A stretch of DNA of 64,000 nucleotides from Roseiarcus sp036513315 (lineage in GTDB: Bacteria; Pseudomonadota; Alphaproteobacteria; Rhizobiales; Beijerinckiaceae). The position numbers and the translations under genes are program-made. Below are positions 10,568 to 20,223 of the stretch, in pieces (positions within the stretch are counted from its first letter, which is position 1; each line of letters opens with the position of its first letter). The stretch spans positions 84,898 through 148,897 of the forward strand of contig DATBZF010000065.1 in the NCBI GenBank assembly GCA_036513315.1. The letters run 5' to 3'. Under the pieces are notes generated by a model. It was not told where the DNA came from, searched no databases, and was given only the letters and a program-made list of their open reading frames with translations.

Positions 10568-11200
10568 ATGACCGATTCCCTTTCTGACCGATCCGCCCTC
10601 GCTGCGACAGACGAATCCGCGCCGAAGCGAGCCGATGTCTCCCGCCAGCAGATTTTGACGGTGGCCGCGACATTGTTCTGCGCGCGCGGCTATGCCGGAA
10701 CGTCGCTGCGCGACATCGGCGCCGCCGTCGGCATGAAGGCGGGGAGCCTCTATTATCACTTCGCCTCCAAGGAGGAACTCGCCGCGGAAGTGCTGCGCAT
10801 CGGCGTCGAGCGCGTCCATCAGGCCGTCGAAGCCCGACTGCGGACGCTTGGCGAAAGCGCCTCCTTGCGCGGCAAAATCGAGGGCGCAATCGCCGCCCAT
10901 CTCGAAACATTGTGGCTTGAGAGCGACTTCACCTCGGCGCATATCCGGTGCATTCATACGGCGCCGCCGAGTGTGCGCAACAGCCTCCACCAGGTCCGAC
11001 GCGATTACGAGACAGTGTGGCGCAATTTGATCGGCGAAGCGGCCAGAGCCTCATTGCTGCCGCCGGAGGCGGAGCCCACCGCCGTTCGACTCGCCATTCT
11101 GGGCGCGCTGAACTGGTCCCTCGAATGGTCGGATCCGGGGCGCCACAAGCCGGAGGAATTTGCGCGCACGCTCGCGGCGTCCTTTATAAGGGAAGGGTGA
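10568..11200 (+). CDS. TetR-family transcriptional regulator
   Basis: Encodes 210 residues. The N-terminal helix-turn-helix (about 24–70) is typical: SRQQILTVAATLF, then GYAGTSLRDIGAAVGMKAG and SLYYHFASKEEL. The C-terminal all-alpha ligand domain ends with the common NWSLEWSDPGR element seen in TetR regulators of fatty-acid and acyl-CoA degradation. The start is uncertain: ATG at 10568 gives a usual N-terminal arm, and an in-frame ATG at 10544 would add eight residues. It lies between the acyl-CoA dehydrogenase and the ligase in the same direction. It probably represses this locus through the palindrome at 9220–9240, with an acyl-CoA as inducer. Confidence 0.85.
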   Translation: MTDSLSDRSALAATDESAPKRADVSRQQILTVAATLFCARGYAGTSLRDIGAAVGMKAGSLYYHFASKEELAAEVLRIGVERVHQAVEARLRTLGESASLRGKIEGAIAAHLETLWLESDFTSAHIRCIHTAPPSVRNSLHQVRRDYETVWRNLIGEAARASLLPPEAEPTAVRLAILGALNWSLEWSDPGRHKPEEFARTLAASFIREG

Positions 11201-11253
11201 GACGGATTGAGCGCAACGACGCCCGGCGCATCGAAATCATCTGGGAGGAGGTT

Positions 11254-13260
11254 TTGAGTCAGGCTTTGGACCAGGAGCGCGTTGAACTCGAGGCGAGCGC
11301 AAACCCGCACGGCGCCGCAGGTTCGCCAATGCCTGACACATTCCCCAAGTTGTTGCGCCATCATGCCCTGTCGCGCGGCCACCGTCCCGCTATCCGTCAC
11401 AAGGATCGCGGCATCTGGAAGACCTGGAGCTGGGCCGAAGCCTATTCGAAGGTCCGCGCGCTCGCTTTCTCACTCAAAAAGCTCGGCCTCGAGCCGGGCG
11501 GCAAGATCGCTATCGTCGGCTCGAACCGCCCGCATCTTTATTGGACGATGACCGCCGCGCAAATGCTGCGGGCGGTTCCGATCCCGATTTACGCCGACGC
11601 CGTCGCCGGCGAGATGGCCTATGTGCTGGAACATGCCGATATCGCGCTGATCGCCGCGCAGGACCAGGAGCAAGTCGACAAAATATTGTCGATCGGCGGC
11701 GCAATGAAAACGCTCGCCTATGTCCTCTACGACGAAGAGCGGGGTCTGGGCGATTATGACCGTTCGAGGCTGCGCGCGATCGGCGCGCTGATCGAGGCGG
11801 GCGAAGCGGAGCTTGCGTCAAGCGCGGAAGCGTCCGCCGCGCTGGATGCGGCGATCGACGCCGGGCGCGGCGCTGATATCTCCGCGATTCTTTATACGTC
11901 CGGCACGACAGGGACCTCGAAAGGCGTCGTCCTGTCGGCGCAGGGTTGCATCAGCGCCGCGCGCGATACGGTCGCCTTCGACGGGCTGACCGACCGCGAC
12001 GAACAGCTCGCCTACCTGCCGCTCGCCTGGGCCGGCGATCACTACATGAATTATGCGCAGAGCCATGTCGCGGGCTCCTGCATGGCCTGTCCTGAAAACG
12101 CCGAGACCGTGCAGAACGATCTGCGCGAGATCGGCCCGTCGTTCTATTTCGCGCCGCCGCGCGTCTTCGAAGCGCAATTGTCGCGCATCATGATCCGCAT
12201 GGAGGACGCCAGCGCGTTGAAGCGCCGGATGTTCCGCCACTTCCTCGATGTCGCCAGGAATTGGGGCGAGAAGATTCTCAACGGCGACCGCGTGCCGCTG
12301 CTGGCGAGGCTGCATTACGCATTGGGCGAGTGGCTCGTCTTTGCGCCGCTAAAAAACACGCTGGGTTTTTCGCGCATCCGCATCGCCTATACCGCCGGCG
12401 AGGCGATCGGCGCCGACCTGTTCTCCTTCTATCGGTCGCTGGGCGTCAATCTCAAACAGCTCTACGGACAGACTGAGGCCTTTCTCTACGTGACCTGCCA
12501 GTCCGACGGCGCCGTCCGCTCTGACACTGTCGGCCCTGCCGCGCCCAATGTCACGATCCGCATCGCCGAGGACGGCGAGGTTCAGTTCAAATCGCCGGGC
12601 CAGTTCGTTTCCTATTACAAGGACGCCGACAAGACCGCCGAGACATTGACCCCGGATGGCTTCGTCAAGACCGGCGACGCCGGTTTCTTCGAGACCGACG
12701 GACAATTGAAGATCATCGATCGCGCCAGGGATGTCGGCAAGCTGTCCGACGGCTCGTTGTTCGCGCCGAAATATGTCGAGAACAAGCTGAAGTTCTTTCC
12801 CAATATCAAAGAGGCCGTCGCATTGGGCTCTGGTCGCGATTTCGTCACCGCGATGCTCAATATCGAACTCGAATCGGTGGGCAATTGGGCCGAGCGCAAC
12901 AACATCTCCTATGCCTCCTACCAGGAGCTCGCGGGCCACACGCTCGTTTATGACATGATCGAAAATCATGTCGACGAGGTCAATCGCGCCTTGTCGAAAG
13001 AGCCGATCATGGCGAAAGCGCAGATCAAGCGCTTCCTCATCCTGCACAAGGAGCTCGATGCCGACGATGGCGAACTGACCCGCACACAGAAGGTGCGGCG
13101 CGGCTTTATCGCGCAGCGCTACGAACGTCTGGTGACGACGCTCTATGATGGATCGGACGAAGCTGATGTCTCTACGGAGGTCACCTATGAGGATGGCCGC
13201 AAGGGAATGATCTCGGCGCGCGTCAGATTTCGCGATATGCGGACCTATCCGCCGGCATAG
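11254..13260 (+). CDS. long-chain-type AMP-forming acyl-CoA ligase
   Basis: Encodes 668 residues of the ANL superfamily (FadD15-like long form). The ATP loop reads YTSGTTGTSKGVV (about 210–222 from this start), the adenylate-binding YGQTEAF is present, and the hinge and C-terminal domain include DGFVKTGDAGFFETDGQLKIIDRARDVGKLSDG. It activates a carboxylic acid with ATP and CoA, feeding the acyl-CoA dehydrogenase and carboxylase of the same cluster. I chose the TTG at 11254 because GGGAGGAGG ends just before it with correct spacing; ATG at 11329 is the alternative and would lose 25 residues outside the core fold. Confidence 0.85.
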   Translation: MSQALDQERVELEASANPHGAAGSPMPDTFPKLLRHHALSRGHRPAIRHKDRGIWKTWSWAEAYSKVRALAFSLKKLGLEPGGKIAIVGSNRPHLYWTMTAAQMLRAVPIPIYADAVAGEMAYVLEHADIALIAAQDQEQVDKILSIGGAMKTLAYVLYDEERGLGDYDRSRLRAIGALIEAGEAELASSAEASAALDAAIDAGRGADISAILYTSGTTGTSKGVVLSAQGCISAARDTVAFDGLTDRDEQLAYLPLAWAGDHYMNYAQSHVAGSCMACPENAETVQNDLREIGPSFYFAPPRVFEAQLSRIMIRMEDASALKRRMFRHFLDVARNWGEKILNGDRVPLLARLHYALGEWLVFAPLKNTLGFSRIRIAYTAGEAIGADLFSFYRSLGVNLKQLYGQTEAFLYVTCQSDGAVRSDTVGPAAPNVTIRIAEDGEVQFKSPGQFVSYYKDADKTAETLTPDGFVKTGDAGFFETDGQLKIIDRARDVGKLSDGSLFAPKYVENKLKFFPNIKEAVALGSGRDFVTAMLNIELESVGNWAERNNISYASYQELAGHTLVYDMIENHVDEVNRALSKEPIMAKAQIKRFLILHKELDADDGELTRTQKVRRGFIAQRYERLVTTLYDGSDEADVSTEVTYEDGRKGMISARVRFRDMRTYPPA

Positions 13261-13322
13261 CGCCGGCGCATGGAAGTTCCGACTTGCGGTCGGCGAGCCA
13301 TTCTCCCATCGAAAGAAGCGAT

Positions 13323-14189
13323 ATGAACCCACCGCCTGTCTCTGCGCCCGCGCTTGATATGATGGCTCTGCAATCCTCGGTCGGCCGGACCGAGATCGCG
13401 CGCGATATCGCGACCCAGCGGTTGATCGCGGGCCTCTTGGCGACTTTCGAATCGCAGATGAATTTCCCCAGCAGCGGAGCGCACGCCCCGCTGACGCTGC
13501 ACTGGTGCCTCGCGCCGCCGATCACTGCGATGTCCGATCTTGGGCCGGACGGCCATCCCGTGCGTGGCGGCTTTCTGCCGCCGATCCCCCTGCCCCGTCG
13601 CATGTGGGCCGGCGGCGAACTGGAAATCCTCGATCGCATCGTCGCCGGCGACGCGATCGAGCGGAGCTCGCGCATCGCGGCGATCGATCTCAAGCAGGGT
13701 CGAAGCGGCGCGCTCTGCTTCGTCGGCGTCGACCATCTGATCGCCACGCCGCGCGGCGTGGCGGTGCGCGAACGGCAAAACCTCGTCTATCGTCCAGCAG
13801 AGACGAATCCTGTCGCGACGCCGCCGAGGACGCCGACGCGCGCGGCCGAACACTGCCTGAAGCTGCATGCCGACCCTGTATTGCTGTTTCGCTATTCGGC
13901 GCTGACTTTCAACGGCCACCGCATTCACTACGACCGGCCCTATGCGATGGGCGAGGAGCGCTATCCCGGACTCGTCGTGCATGGCCCGTTGCAAGCGGCC
14001 TTGCTGGTCGAGTTTGCCGCCGAGCTGGCGAAGGGAAGGCCTCCGCGCCGTTTCTCGTTTCGCGGAATCCGGCCGCTGTTCGACGGGGCAGATTTCTTTC
14101 TCAAGGCGCGGTCCGGCGAAGAAGACCTGGCGCTTTGGGTGGAGAACGATCGCGGGGATGTGACGATGGAGGCCAAGGCGTCATGGTGA
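13323..14189 (+). CDS. HTD2/MaoC-type hotdog enoyl-CoA hydratase
   Basis: Encodes 288 residues of COG3777 (FAS1-like dehydratase plus MaoC domain), a group that includes mesaconyl-C4-CoA hydratase. The hydratase-2 signature is clear in the second hotdog: FRYSALTFNGHRIHYDRPYA followed by YPGLVVHGPLQ. It would add water to, or remove it from, an enoyl-CoA made by the dehydrogenase/carboxylase pair. GAAAGAAG lies before the ATG. Its 3' end overlaps the convergent ABC ATPase gene by 9 bp. Using a hotdog hydratase after a biotin carboxylase differs from the leucine and citronellol pathways, which use crotonase-type hydratases. Confidence 0.8.
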   Translation: MNPPPVSAPALDMMALQSSVGRTEIARDIATQRLIAGLLATFESQMNFPSSGAHAPLTLHWCLAPPITAMSDLGPDGHPVRGGFLPPIPLPRRMWAGGELEILDRIVAGDAIERSSRIAAIDLKQGRSGALCFVGVDHLIATPRGVAVRERQNLVYRPAETNPVATPPRTPTRAAEHCLKLHADPVLLFRYSALTFNGHRIHYDRPYAMGEERYPGLVVHGPLQAALLVEFAAELAKGRPPRRFSFRGIRPLFDGADFFLKARSGEEDLALWVENDRGDVTMEAKASW

Positions 14190-15239
14190 CATCCGCTCGG
14201 TCGATTGGGCGTCGAAAAGATGCACGGCGCCAAGCTCAGGCGCAATCCTGATCGTCTCGCCTGGCTTGGCGTCGACACGCTGGCGGAATACGCCTGAAAT
14301 GAGCTGGCGGCCAAGCTTTCCTTGCACCTGGGTTTCCGATCCGGTCGGTTCGACGACATCGACGACGAAGGGCAGGCCGGAATCATCGATGATGAGATGT
14401 TCGGGCCGAATTCCGTAAACCGCCGATCTGCCCGAATTCGCCGCGAAATTGTCGGCGAGCGGCAGCGTCAGGCCGTCCTCGGTGGTAAACCCTTGCGCGC
14501 CAATCGCGCCGGAAAGAAAATTCATGGCGGGCGAGCCGATGAACCCGGCGACGAATAGATTGGCCGGCCGATCGTAGAGTTCCAGCGGCGCGCCGATCTG
14601 TTCTATCCTGCCGCCATTCATCACCACGATCTGATCGGCCATGGTCATCGCCTCGATCTGATCGTGGGTGACGTAGACCGTCGTCGTTCCCAATCGCTGA
14701 TGCAACGATTTGATCTCGGCCCGCATCTGTACGCGCAGCTTGGCGTCAAGATTGGAAAGCGGCTCGTCGAACAGAAAGACCGAGGGGTCGCGCACGATCG
14801 CACGTCCCATCGCGACGCGCTGACGTTGCCCCCCCGAAAGTTGTCGGGGGTAGCGCGCAAGCAGATCCTGTAGGCCGAGAATATCGGCGGCGCGCGCAAC
14901 CTTGGCTCCGGTCTCTTGCTTCGAAGTGCGCTTGAGCATGAGGGAGAACGCCATATTCTGCTCGACCGTCATATGCGGGTAGAGCGCATAGGACTGGAAT
15001 ACCATGGCGATGTCTCTCTCCTTCGGCGCCATGCCATTGACCACGCGCGAACCGATGCGGATTTCACCGGCGGTGATGTGCTCGAGGCCGGCGATCATGC
15101 GCAAAAGCGTCGATTTCCCGCATCCCGAGGGACCGACCAGAATCACGAAGGCGCCGTCGGGGATGAAAACCGACACCCCATGCAGCGCCGCGACGGGTCC
15201 GAAGGATTTGCCGACATTATCGATCGATACTGACGCCAT
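14181..15239 (-). CDS. orphan ABC transporter ATPase, UgpC/MsmK type
   Basis: Encodes 352 residues. The nucleotide-binding domain has Walker A GPSGCGKST (36–44), the Q-loop in MVFQSYALYPHM, signature LSGGQRQR, Walker B VFLFDEPLSNLDAKLR and the H-loop VTHDQIEA. The C-terminal TOBE/OB domain (about 240–345) is that of carbohydrate importer ATPases shared between several permeases. No permease or binding protein is next to it. The sugar-type ABC operon at 32.0–35.2 kb lacks an ATPase, so this gene is a good candidate for that role. AGAAG precedes the ATG. It is divergent from TRAP transporter 1 and shares the intergenic region carrying the GntR-type site at 15482. Confidence 0.88.
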   Translation of the reverse strand: MASVSIDNVGKSFGPVAALHGVSVFIPDGAFVILVGPSGCGKSTLLRMIAGLEHITAGEIRIGSRVVNGMAPKERDIAMVFQSYALYPHMTVEQNMAFSLMLKRTSKQETGAKVARAADILGLQDLLARYPRQLSGGQRQRVAMGRAIVRDPSVFLFDEPLSNLDAKLRVQMRAEIKSLHQRLGTTTVYVTHDQIEAMTMADQIVVMNGGRIEQIGAPLELYDRPANLFVAGFIGSPAMNFLSGAIGAQGFTTEDGLTLPLADNFAANSGRSAVYGIRPEHLIIDDSGLPFVVDVVEPTGSETQVQGKLGRQLISGVFRQRVDAKPGETIRIAPELGAVHLFDAQSTERMSP

Positions 15240-15702
15240 GGGTTCTTCTTTTTACATTCGCAAAATCATTGGCTCGATCCGGGCGCCAAGGCTGGAGGCG
15301 ATCGGCGCCGCACGAAGCCGGTCTTGGCGCCATAGGCGGCGGCCGCGCGCCCTCAATATGTCTGGGGATCGCGCCGTCAGGAATAAGAGGTCGGCCCTCG
15401 AAATTCTCTCTAGCGGGGCAGGATGAGGCTATTCCCATCGGCGCCACGATAACATCGAACGTCAGGCGGAGACAAGGCAGATTTGTATGATAACCTTATG
15501 TCGACGCGTTCGGCGCTGAACCACGGTCGAAGGCGAACGCATGGCGCTCTGAATCCGGTCGCTTCTGCGCTGGCATAGGCTAACATTCCACCTGTATAAC
15601 CAACTGACGTCTCCGCCCCTCAGTTGCTGGGCAGCCGGCGCGCGGTGGACAGCGGGACGTTGTGGCGCATGCGCCGACGTTCCAGGCTTTTGGGAGGGGA
15701 TA
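15240..15702. other. divergent promoter region, ABC ATPase / TRAP 1
   Basis: 463 bp with no gene seen. It must hold promoters for both the minus-strand ATPase and the plus-strand TRAP operon. It contains the GntR-type palindrome described separately, and a GTATAACCAAC sequence near 15593 that resembles half of that site. Confidence 0.5.
15482..15494 (+). promoter_or_regulatory. GntR-type site A (TRAP 1 / ABC ATPase)
   Basis: TTTGTATGATAAC matches 7 of the 8 fixed positions of GTTnTnnnAnAAC and shares the TTGTATGATrAC core with sites C, D and F. It lies 208 bp upstream of the TRAP solute-binding gene and 243 bp upstream of the divergent ABC ATPase. Binding by the GntR regulator at 29247 is inferred. 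Confidence 0.55.
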
Positions 15703-16779
15703 ATGTCAGGAGCCCGTTTGGCGATGTTTCGATCGGCTCTCAGTCGACGATTGGGAAGAGCCGCCATCTGCCTGTTCACTTGTTGCGCCTGGCTGATCGC
15801 GCAGGCCGGCGCGCTCGCGCTGGCGCAGGACAAGACGATCAATCTGAGGGTGTCGCTCTGGGTGCCGCCCGCCCATCCGCTGGTGCCGGCGACGCAGGCC
15901 TGGGCGGCAGATATCGAAAAGGCCTCGGGCGGAACGATCAAGGCGACGATCTTTCCGTCCGAACAATTGGGCAAGGCGTTCGATCATTATGATATGGCGC
16001 GCGACGGCATCGCCGACGTTACTTACGTGAACCCCGGCTATCAGCCAGGCCGTTTCCCGATCATCGCGGCGGGGCAGATTCCCTTCACCTTCGGCGACGG
16101 CAAGAAGGGCACGCTGGCCCTCGACGAATGGTATCGCAAATATGCGCCGACCGAAATGAAAGACACCAAACTATGCCTCGCCTTCATCCATGATCCCGGC
16201 ACGCTGCACGGCAAGAAGAAGATCCTCCTTCCTTCCGACCTTGCCGGATCGAAGGTGCGCCCGGCCCAGAGCACCATTGCTGAAATGGTCAAAATGCTGG
16301 GCGGCACGAATGTTCAGGCTTCGGCGCCGGAAGCGCGCGATGCGATCGAACGCGGCGTCGCGGATGAGATCACCTTTCCATGGGGATCGATGTTCCTCTT
16401 CGGCATCGACAAGGTGGTGAAATATCATATGGACGTTCCGCTCTACACGACGGTGTTCACCTACAACGTCAATCTGGACACTTATAATTCCATGTCGCCG
16501 GCGCAGAAGAAGGCGTTCGACGACCATTGCACGCCGGAATGGGCGTCGAAAATCTCCGATGCGTGGTCGGATTTCGAAGCCAACGGACGCGTCAAGATGA
16601 AAGCGCTCGCCGATCACGACGTATACAAGCTGACCGACGACCAATTGGCGCAATGGAAGAAGGCCGTCCAGCCTCTGCACGCCAGTTGGGCGGACGCGGT
16701 GAAAAAAGTCGGCGGCGACCCCGGCGCGATCGAGGCCGATTTGCAGGCTACGATCGCCAAATTTGGCGCAGGGCTTTAG
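15703..16779 (+). CDS. dctP: TRAP transporter solute-binding protein (DctP family)
   Basis: Encodes 358 residues. A signal peptide runs to about residue 42 (ending ALALAQ). The mature protein has the DctP fold: INLRVSLWVPPAHPL at the N-terminus, FPSEQLGKAFDHYDMARDGIADV, and the hinge and carboxylate-site region FPWGSMFLFG. The usual conserved arginine of the carboxylate site falls in the KVRPAQSTIAEM segment. It captures an organic acid in the periplasm for the membrane subunits encoded next. GGGAGGGG precedes the ATG. First gene of a dctP–dctQ–dctM operon; the ligand is likely a sugar acid or hydroxy acid judging from the neighbourhood. Confidence 0.87.
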   Translation: MSGARLAMFRSALSRRLGRAAICLFTCCAWLIAQAGALALAQDKTINLRVSLWVPPAHPLVPATQAWAADIEKASGGTIKATIFPSEQLGKAFDHYDMARDGIADVTYVNPGYQPGRFPIIAAGQIPFTFGDGKKGTLALDEWYRKYAPTEMKDTKLCLAFIHDPGTLHGKKKILLPSDLAGSKVRPAQSTIAEMVKMLGGTNVQASAPEARDAIERGVADEITFPWGSMFLFGIDKVVKYHMDVPLYTTVFTYNVNLDTYNSMSPAQKKAFDDHCTPEWASKISDAWSDFEANGRVKMKALADHDVYKLTDDQLAQWKKAVQPLHASWADAVKKVGGDPGAIEADLQATIAKFGAGL

Positions 16780-16847
16780 AGCGCCGGACTGACGGCCGTG
16801 GCGGAGCCGTCGCCACCCATCCAACCTCACTCCATCGCCGGTGTCTC

Positions 16848-17414
16848 ATGAGCGCATTGCCGGATGTTCCGCCGACCGTTCTCCCGGGCGCCGAGCCTGA
16901 CGCGCCCGGCAAGAACGTCATGGATCGCTTCATCGACCTGATCGAACTGATCGCGGCGGCGTTCGTTGGAATCGTCGCGCTCAATACTTTCGTTGCGATA
17001 TTCATGCGGAAGTTTTTCGCGGTGACGATCCCCGACTATTACGATTTCGGGCGCTTGCTGTTGGGCATCCTGATTTTCTGGGGCATCGCCGCCACCAGCT
17101 ATCGCGGAACGCACATTACCGTCGATCTGGTATGGGCGAGCGCCAGGCCCAGGTATCAGCGATGGATCGACATATTCGCGACATCGGTGCTGCTGTTCGT
17201 GGTGACGGCGCAGACGATCACTTTATTCGACAAGGTGCTGACGACCTATCGCGACAATATCCTGACCTATGATCTCAGGTTGCCGAACTGGCCGTTTTTC
17301 GCCATCGCCTGGATCGGCGACGTATCAGCGGTGTTGCTGATCGCGATCCGAACCTACCGGCTGATCTTTCATCCGGAAGAGATTCACGACGCCAAGATCA
17401 AGACGGCGGAGTAG
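16848..17414 (+). CDS. dctQ: TRAP transporter small membrane subunit (DctQ)
   Basis: Encodes 188 residues with four predicted membrane helices (about 25–50, 63–83, 103–123 and 145–170) and the DctQ hallmark of charged residues around the second helix (RGTHITVDLVW). The start at ATG 16848 leaves a 68-bp gap from dctP. It is five bases upstream of dctM, so the two are translated together. It joins DctM in the sodium-driven permease complex. Confidence 0.87.
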   Translation: MSALPDVPPTVLPGAEPDAPGKNVMDRFIDLIELIAAAFVGIVALNTFVAIFMRKFFAVTIPDYYDFGRLLLGILIFWGIAATSYRGTHITVDLVWASARPRYQRWIDIFATSVLLFVVTAQTITLFDKVLTTYRDNILTYDLRLPNWPFFAIAWIGDVSAVLLIAIRTYRLIFHPEEIHDAKIKTAE

Positions 17415-17419
17415 CGGCG

Positions 17420-18724
17420 ATGAGCGGGCAAATGGTCGCAATCGCAGGCTTCGTCTCGCTTTTCGCGCTGATGTTATTGCGCGTACCCGTCGGCATGGCG
17501 ATGGGATTGGTTGGCGTCACGGGATTCGGCTACCTCACCGGCTTCGCGCCCGCCATGAAGCTGGTCAGCCAGACCACGATGCGCACCGTCACCGACTATG
17601 CGTTCGGCGTCATTCCGATGTTCCTGTTGATGGGCGCATTCGTTTCGGTCTCCGGCATCAGTCGCGAGCTCTTTCGCGCCGCCAACACATTCGTCGGGCA
17701 TTGGCGCGGCGGCCTCGGCATCGCGACGATCGCCGCTTGCGGCGGTTTCGCGGCGATCTCGGGATCGTCGGTGGCGACGGCGGCGACATTCTCCGCCGTC
17801 GCCTACCCGGAGATGCGCCGCTTCAAATATCCGCAATCTTTTGCGACCGGCGTGATCGCGGTCGGCGGCACGCTCGGCGCCATGCTGCCGCCATCCACGG
17901 TGCTTGCGGTTTACGGCATCATCACCCAGCAGGATATCGGCAAACTCTTCATCGCCGGCATCCTGCCCGGCCTGCTGGCGATGGTGATGCACATGGTGAC
18001 GATTCTGATCATCGGCTATTCCAGACCGGGCTTCCTGCCGGCCGGTCCGCGTTCTTCCTGGCGCGAGCGCGCCAAAGCGATTGGCGACGTCTGGTCGCCG
18101 CTGCTGCTGTTCCTATTCGTGATCGGCGGCCTCTATGGCGGCTTTTTCATACCGACGGAAGCGGGCGCGGTCGGCGCCGTCGGCGCATTCGCGATCGGCG
18201 TGCTGCGCGGCAAATTATCGGGCGCCGGCGTTCTCCAGGCGCTGCTGCAGGCGACGCGTACGGCGGCGGCGGTGTTCACCGTGCTGATCGGCGCTTTATG
18301 CTTTGGCTATTTTCTGACCATCACGCAGACGCCGCAGCATGTCACTCAGTTTCTGAGCGGCCTCGGCGTCGGACCCTATGGCGTATTGGCGTTGATCCTT
18401 TTGATGTATCTCGCGCTCGGTTGCCTGATGGACGCCATGGCGATGATCATTCTCACCGTCCCGATCGTGTTCCCGGTCGTCACCGCGCTCGGCTTCGATC
18501 CGATCTGGTTCGGCGTCGTGATCGTGGTGACGGTTGAACTCGGATTGATCCATCCGCCGGTGGGAATGAACGTGTTCGTCATCAAAAGCGTGATCAAGGA
18601 CGTGAGCATGGCGACGATTTTCGCGGGCGTCCTGCCCTTCGTCGCAACGGACCTCATCCGTCTCGCGATCCTCGTCGCCTTTCCAGCGCTGGCGACGTGG
18701 CTGCCGCAACGGATGATCGGCTGA
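17420..18724 (+). CDS. dctM: TRAP transporter large membrane subunit (DctM)
   Basis: Encodes 434 residues, the usual length, with about twelve membrane helices. Family landmarks are FAAISGSSVATAATF, GGTLGAMLPPSTVLAVYG and ELGLIHPPVGMNVFVI, which line the sodium and substrate path. It forms the transport channel of the TRAP 1 system with DctQ. The operon ends here; the next gene, the PQQ dehydrogenase, starts 209 bp on with its own probable GntR-type site. Confidence 0.9.
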   Translation: MSGQMVAIAGFVSLFALMLLRVPVGMAMGLVGVTGFGYLTGFAPAMKLVSQTTMRTVTDYAFGVIPMFLLMGAFVSVSGISRELFRAANTFVGHWRGGLGIATIAACGGFAAISGSSVATAATFSAVAYPEMRRFKYPQSFATGVIAVGGTLGAMLPPSTVLAVYGIITQQDIGKLFIAGILPGLLAMVMHMVTILIIGYSRPGFLPAGPRSSWRERAKAIGDVWSPLLLFLFVIGGLYGGFFIPTEAGAVGAVGAFAIGVLRGKLSGAGVLQALLQATRTAAAVFTVLIGALCFGYFLTITQTPQHVTQFLSGLGVGPYGVLALILLMYLALGCLMDAMAMIILTVPIVFPVVTALGFDPIWFGVVIVVTVELGLIHPPVGMNVFVIKSVIKDVSMATIFAGVLPFVATDLIRLAILVAFPALATWLPQRMIG

Positions 18725-18808
18725 GAAGGCCGCGGGAGCGCTTGCCTCCATGCCTCGCGTCGGCCGCGCCGATTCGTCGAATCATTTCGCAATATCGCCC
18801 TAGACAAG

Positions 18809-18821
18809 GTTGTGTGACAAT
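18809..18821 (+). promoter_or_regulatory. GntR-type site B (PQQ dehydrogenase operon)
   Basis: GTTGTGTGACAAT fits 7 of 8 fixed positions of GTTnTnnnAnAAC. It is 112 bp upstream of the PQQ dehydrogenase start, in an otherwise empty 209-bp gap. Its inner bases differ from the TTGTATGAT core, so it is a weaker member of the set. Confidence 0.45.
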
Positions 18822-18933
18822 ACTATAAGTTAGGCAGCGCATCCAGACCAATTGAACGCCACGGAGCTATGCCCCAGGCGTCGGCTTGCGCGAACGAGGT
18901 CTTGGAATCTCGGCTCTATCGGGAGGACGTCAG

Positions 18934-20208
18934 ATGGTAGCAAAACTGAGCAGAATGGTCAGCTTGGCGTTGGCCGGCGCGGGGGCGCTGAGCTTTGCCG
19001 CATTGATGGGCGCTTCGGTCGTCAAAGCCGACGAGAAGCCGCTTGGGCATTACGTTTCCACGACAAAGGATTTCTGGCTGCATCCGCCCGATGATTGGTG
19101 GAGAGGCGACGAGACCGAGGCGCAGCGCGGACTGGTGCCGGTCGCCGGCCAACCGCTGCCGACGTCGGCGGCGGATCTCGACAAGAACCTCGCGAACATC
19201 AAGCTGCCGCCGGGATTCAAGATCAGCGTTTGGGCGTCAAGCGTGCCGCAGGCGCGGCAAATGGCCTGGGGAGACAAGGGCACGCTGTTCGTCGGCACCT
19301 GGGACGCCGGCACCGTCAGCGCCGTCACCGATCAAGGCGGCAAGCGAACCGTCAAGTCGGTCATCAAAGGCCTGCGCATGGCGACGGGCGTGGCTTTCGC
19401 CAACCACACGCTCTATGTCGTCGACATTGACAAGGTCTATGCCTGGGAGAACCCGGAAGACCATATCGACAATCTGGGAGCCGGCAAGGTTGTCTACGAC
19501 GACTTCCCGCCCTACACGCCGCATGGATGGAAATACATCACCGTTGGCCAGAACGGCGAATTGTACATTCCCGTCGGGCCGCCCTGCAACGAATGTCTGC
19601 CGCCGAGCGGGACGTCCCAGGTCCGACGCATCAATGCCGACAACGGCAATGCGGAGCTCTGGGCGATCGGCGTGCGCAACAGCGTCGGCGGCGCCATCGA
19701 TCCGCGGACAGGCAATCTGTGGTTCACCGAAAATGCGCGCGACTGGCTCGGCGACGACGTGCCGAGCGACAAGCTGAACCTTGTGTCGAAGACCGGAGAA
19801 GATTTCGGCTATCCCTATTGCCACCAGGGCGACATTCTCGACCCGGTCTATGGCAAGGGGCATACTTGCGCCGAGTTCAACCCGCCGGTCGTCAAGCTTG
19901 GGCCGCATGTCGCGCCGCTCGGCATGAAGTTCTACACGGGCAATCAGTTCCCCGCCGAATATGCCGGCAATATTTTCATCGCCGAGCACGGATCGTGGAA
20001 CCGGCATGTGAAGAACGGCTACCGGATCGAGCGCGTGTCGGTTAACGCCGACGGCAGCAACGCCAGTCAGGAAGTGTTCGCCTCGGGCTTCACCGACGGC
20101 ACGAAAGTGCTCGGCCGGCCGTCCGACGTGATCGTCGCGCCCGACGGTTCGCTGCTCGTCGCCGACGATCAGGCCCATGCGATCTACCAGATCTCCTATA
20201 GCAAGTAA
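18934..20208 (+). CDS. periplasmic PQQ-dependent sugar/sorbosone-type dehydrogenase
   Basis: Encodes 424 residues. Signal peptide about 1–31. The mature part is a soluble six-bladed beta-propeller of the sorbosone dehydrogenase/soluble glucose dehydrogenase family: KLPPGFKISVWAS at the start of blade 1, GVRNSVGGAIDPRTGNLWFTENARDW (PQQ/calcium region), and IFIAEHGSWNR late in the fold. Such enzymes oxidise aldoses or aldehydes in the periplasm with PQQ and donate electrons to cytochrome c, here encoded by the next gene. GGGAGGA lies 6 bases before the ATG. It has a CNECLPPSG insert with two cysteines. A pqqA gene lies 10 kb downstream. The true substrate is not readable. Confidence 0.85.
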   Translation: MVAKLSRMVSLALAGAGALSFAALMGASVVKADEKPLGHYVSTTKDFWLHPPDDWWRGDETEAQRGLVPVAGQPLPTSAADLDKNLANIKLPPGFKISVWASSVPQARQMAWGDKGTLFVGTWDAGTVSAVTDQGGKRTVKSVIKGLRMATGVAFANHTLYVVDIDKVYAWENPEDHIDNLGAGKVVYDDFPPYTPHGWKYITVGQNGELYIPVGPPCNECLPPSGTSQVRRINADNGNAELWAIGVRNSVGGAIDPRTGNLWFTENARDWLGDDVPSDKLNLVSKTGEDFGYPYCHQGDILDPVYGKGHTCAEFNPPVVKLGPHVAPLGMKFYTGNQFPAEYAGNIFIAEHGSWNRHVKNGYRIERVSVNADGSNASQEVFASGFTDGTKVLGRPSDVIVAPDGSLLVADDQAHAIYQISYSK

Positions 20209-20223
20209 CATCTGACCGAACAT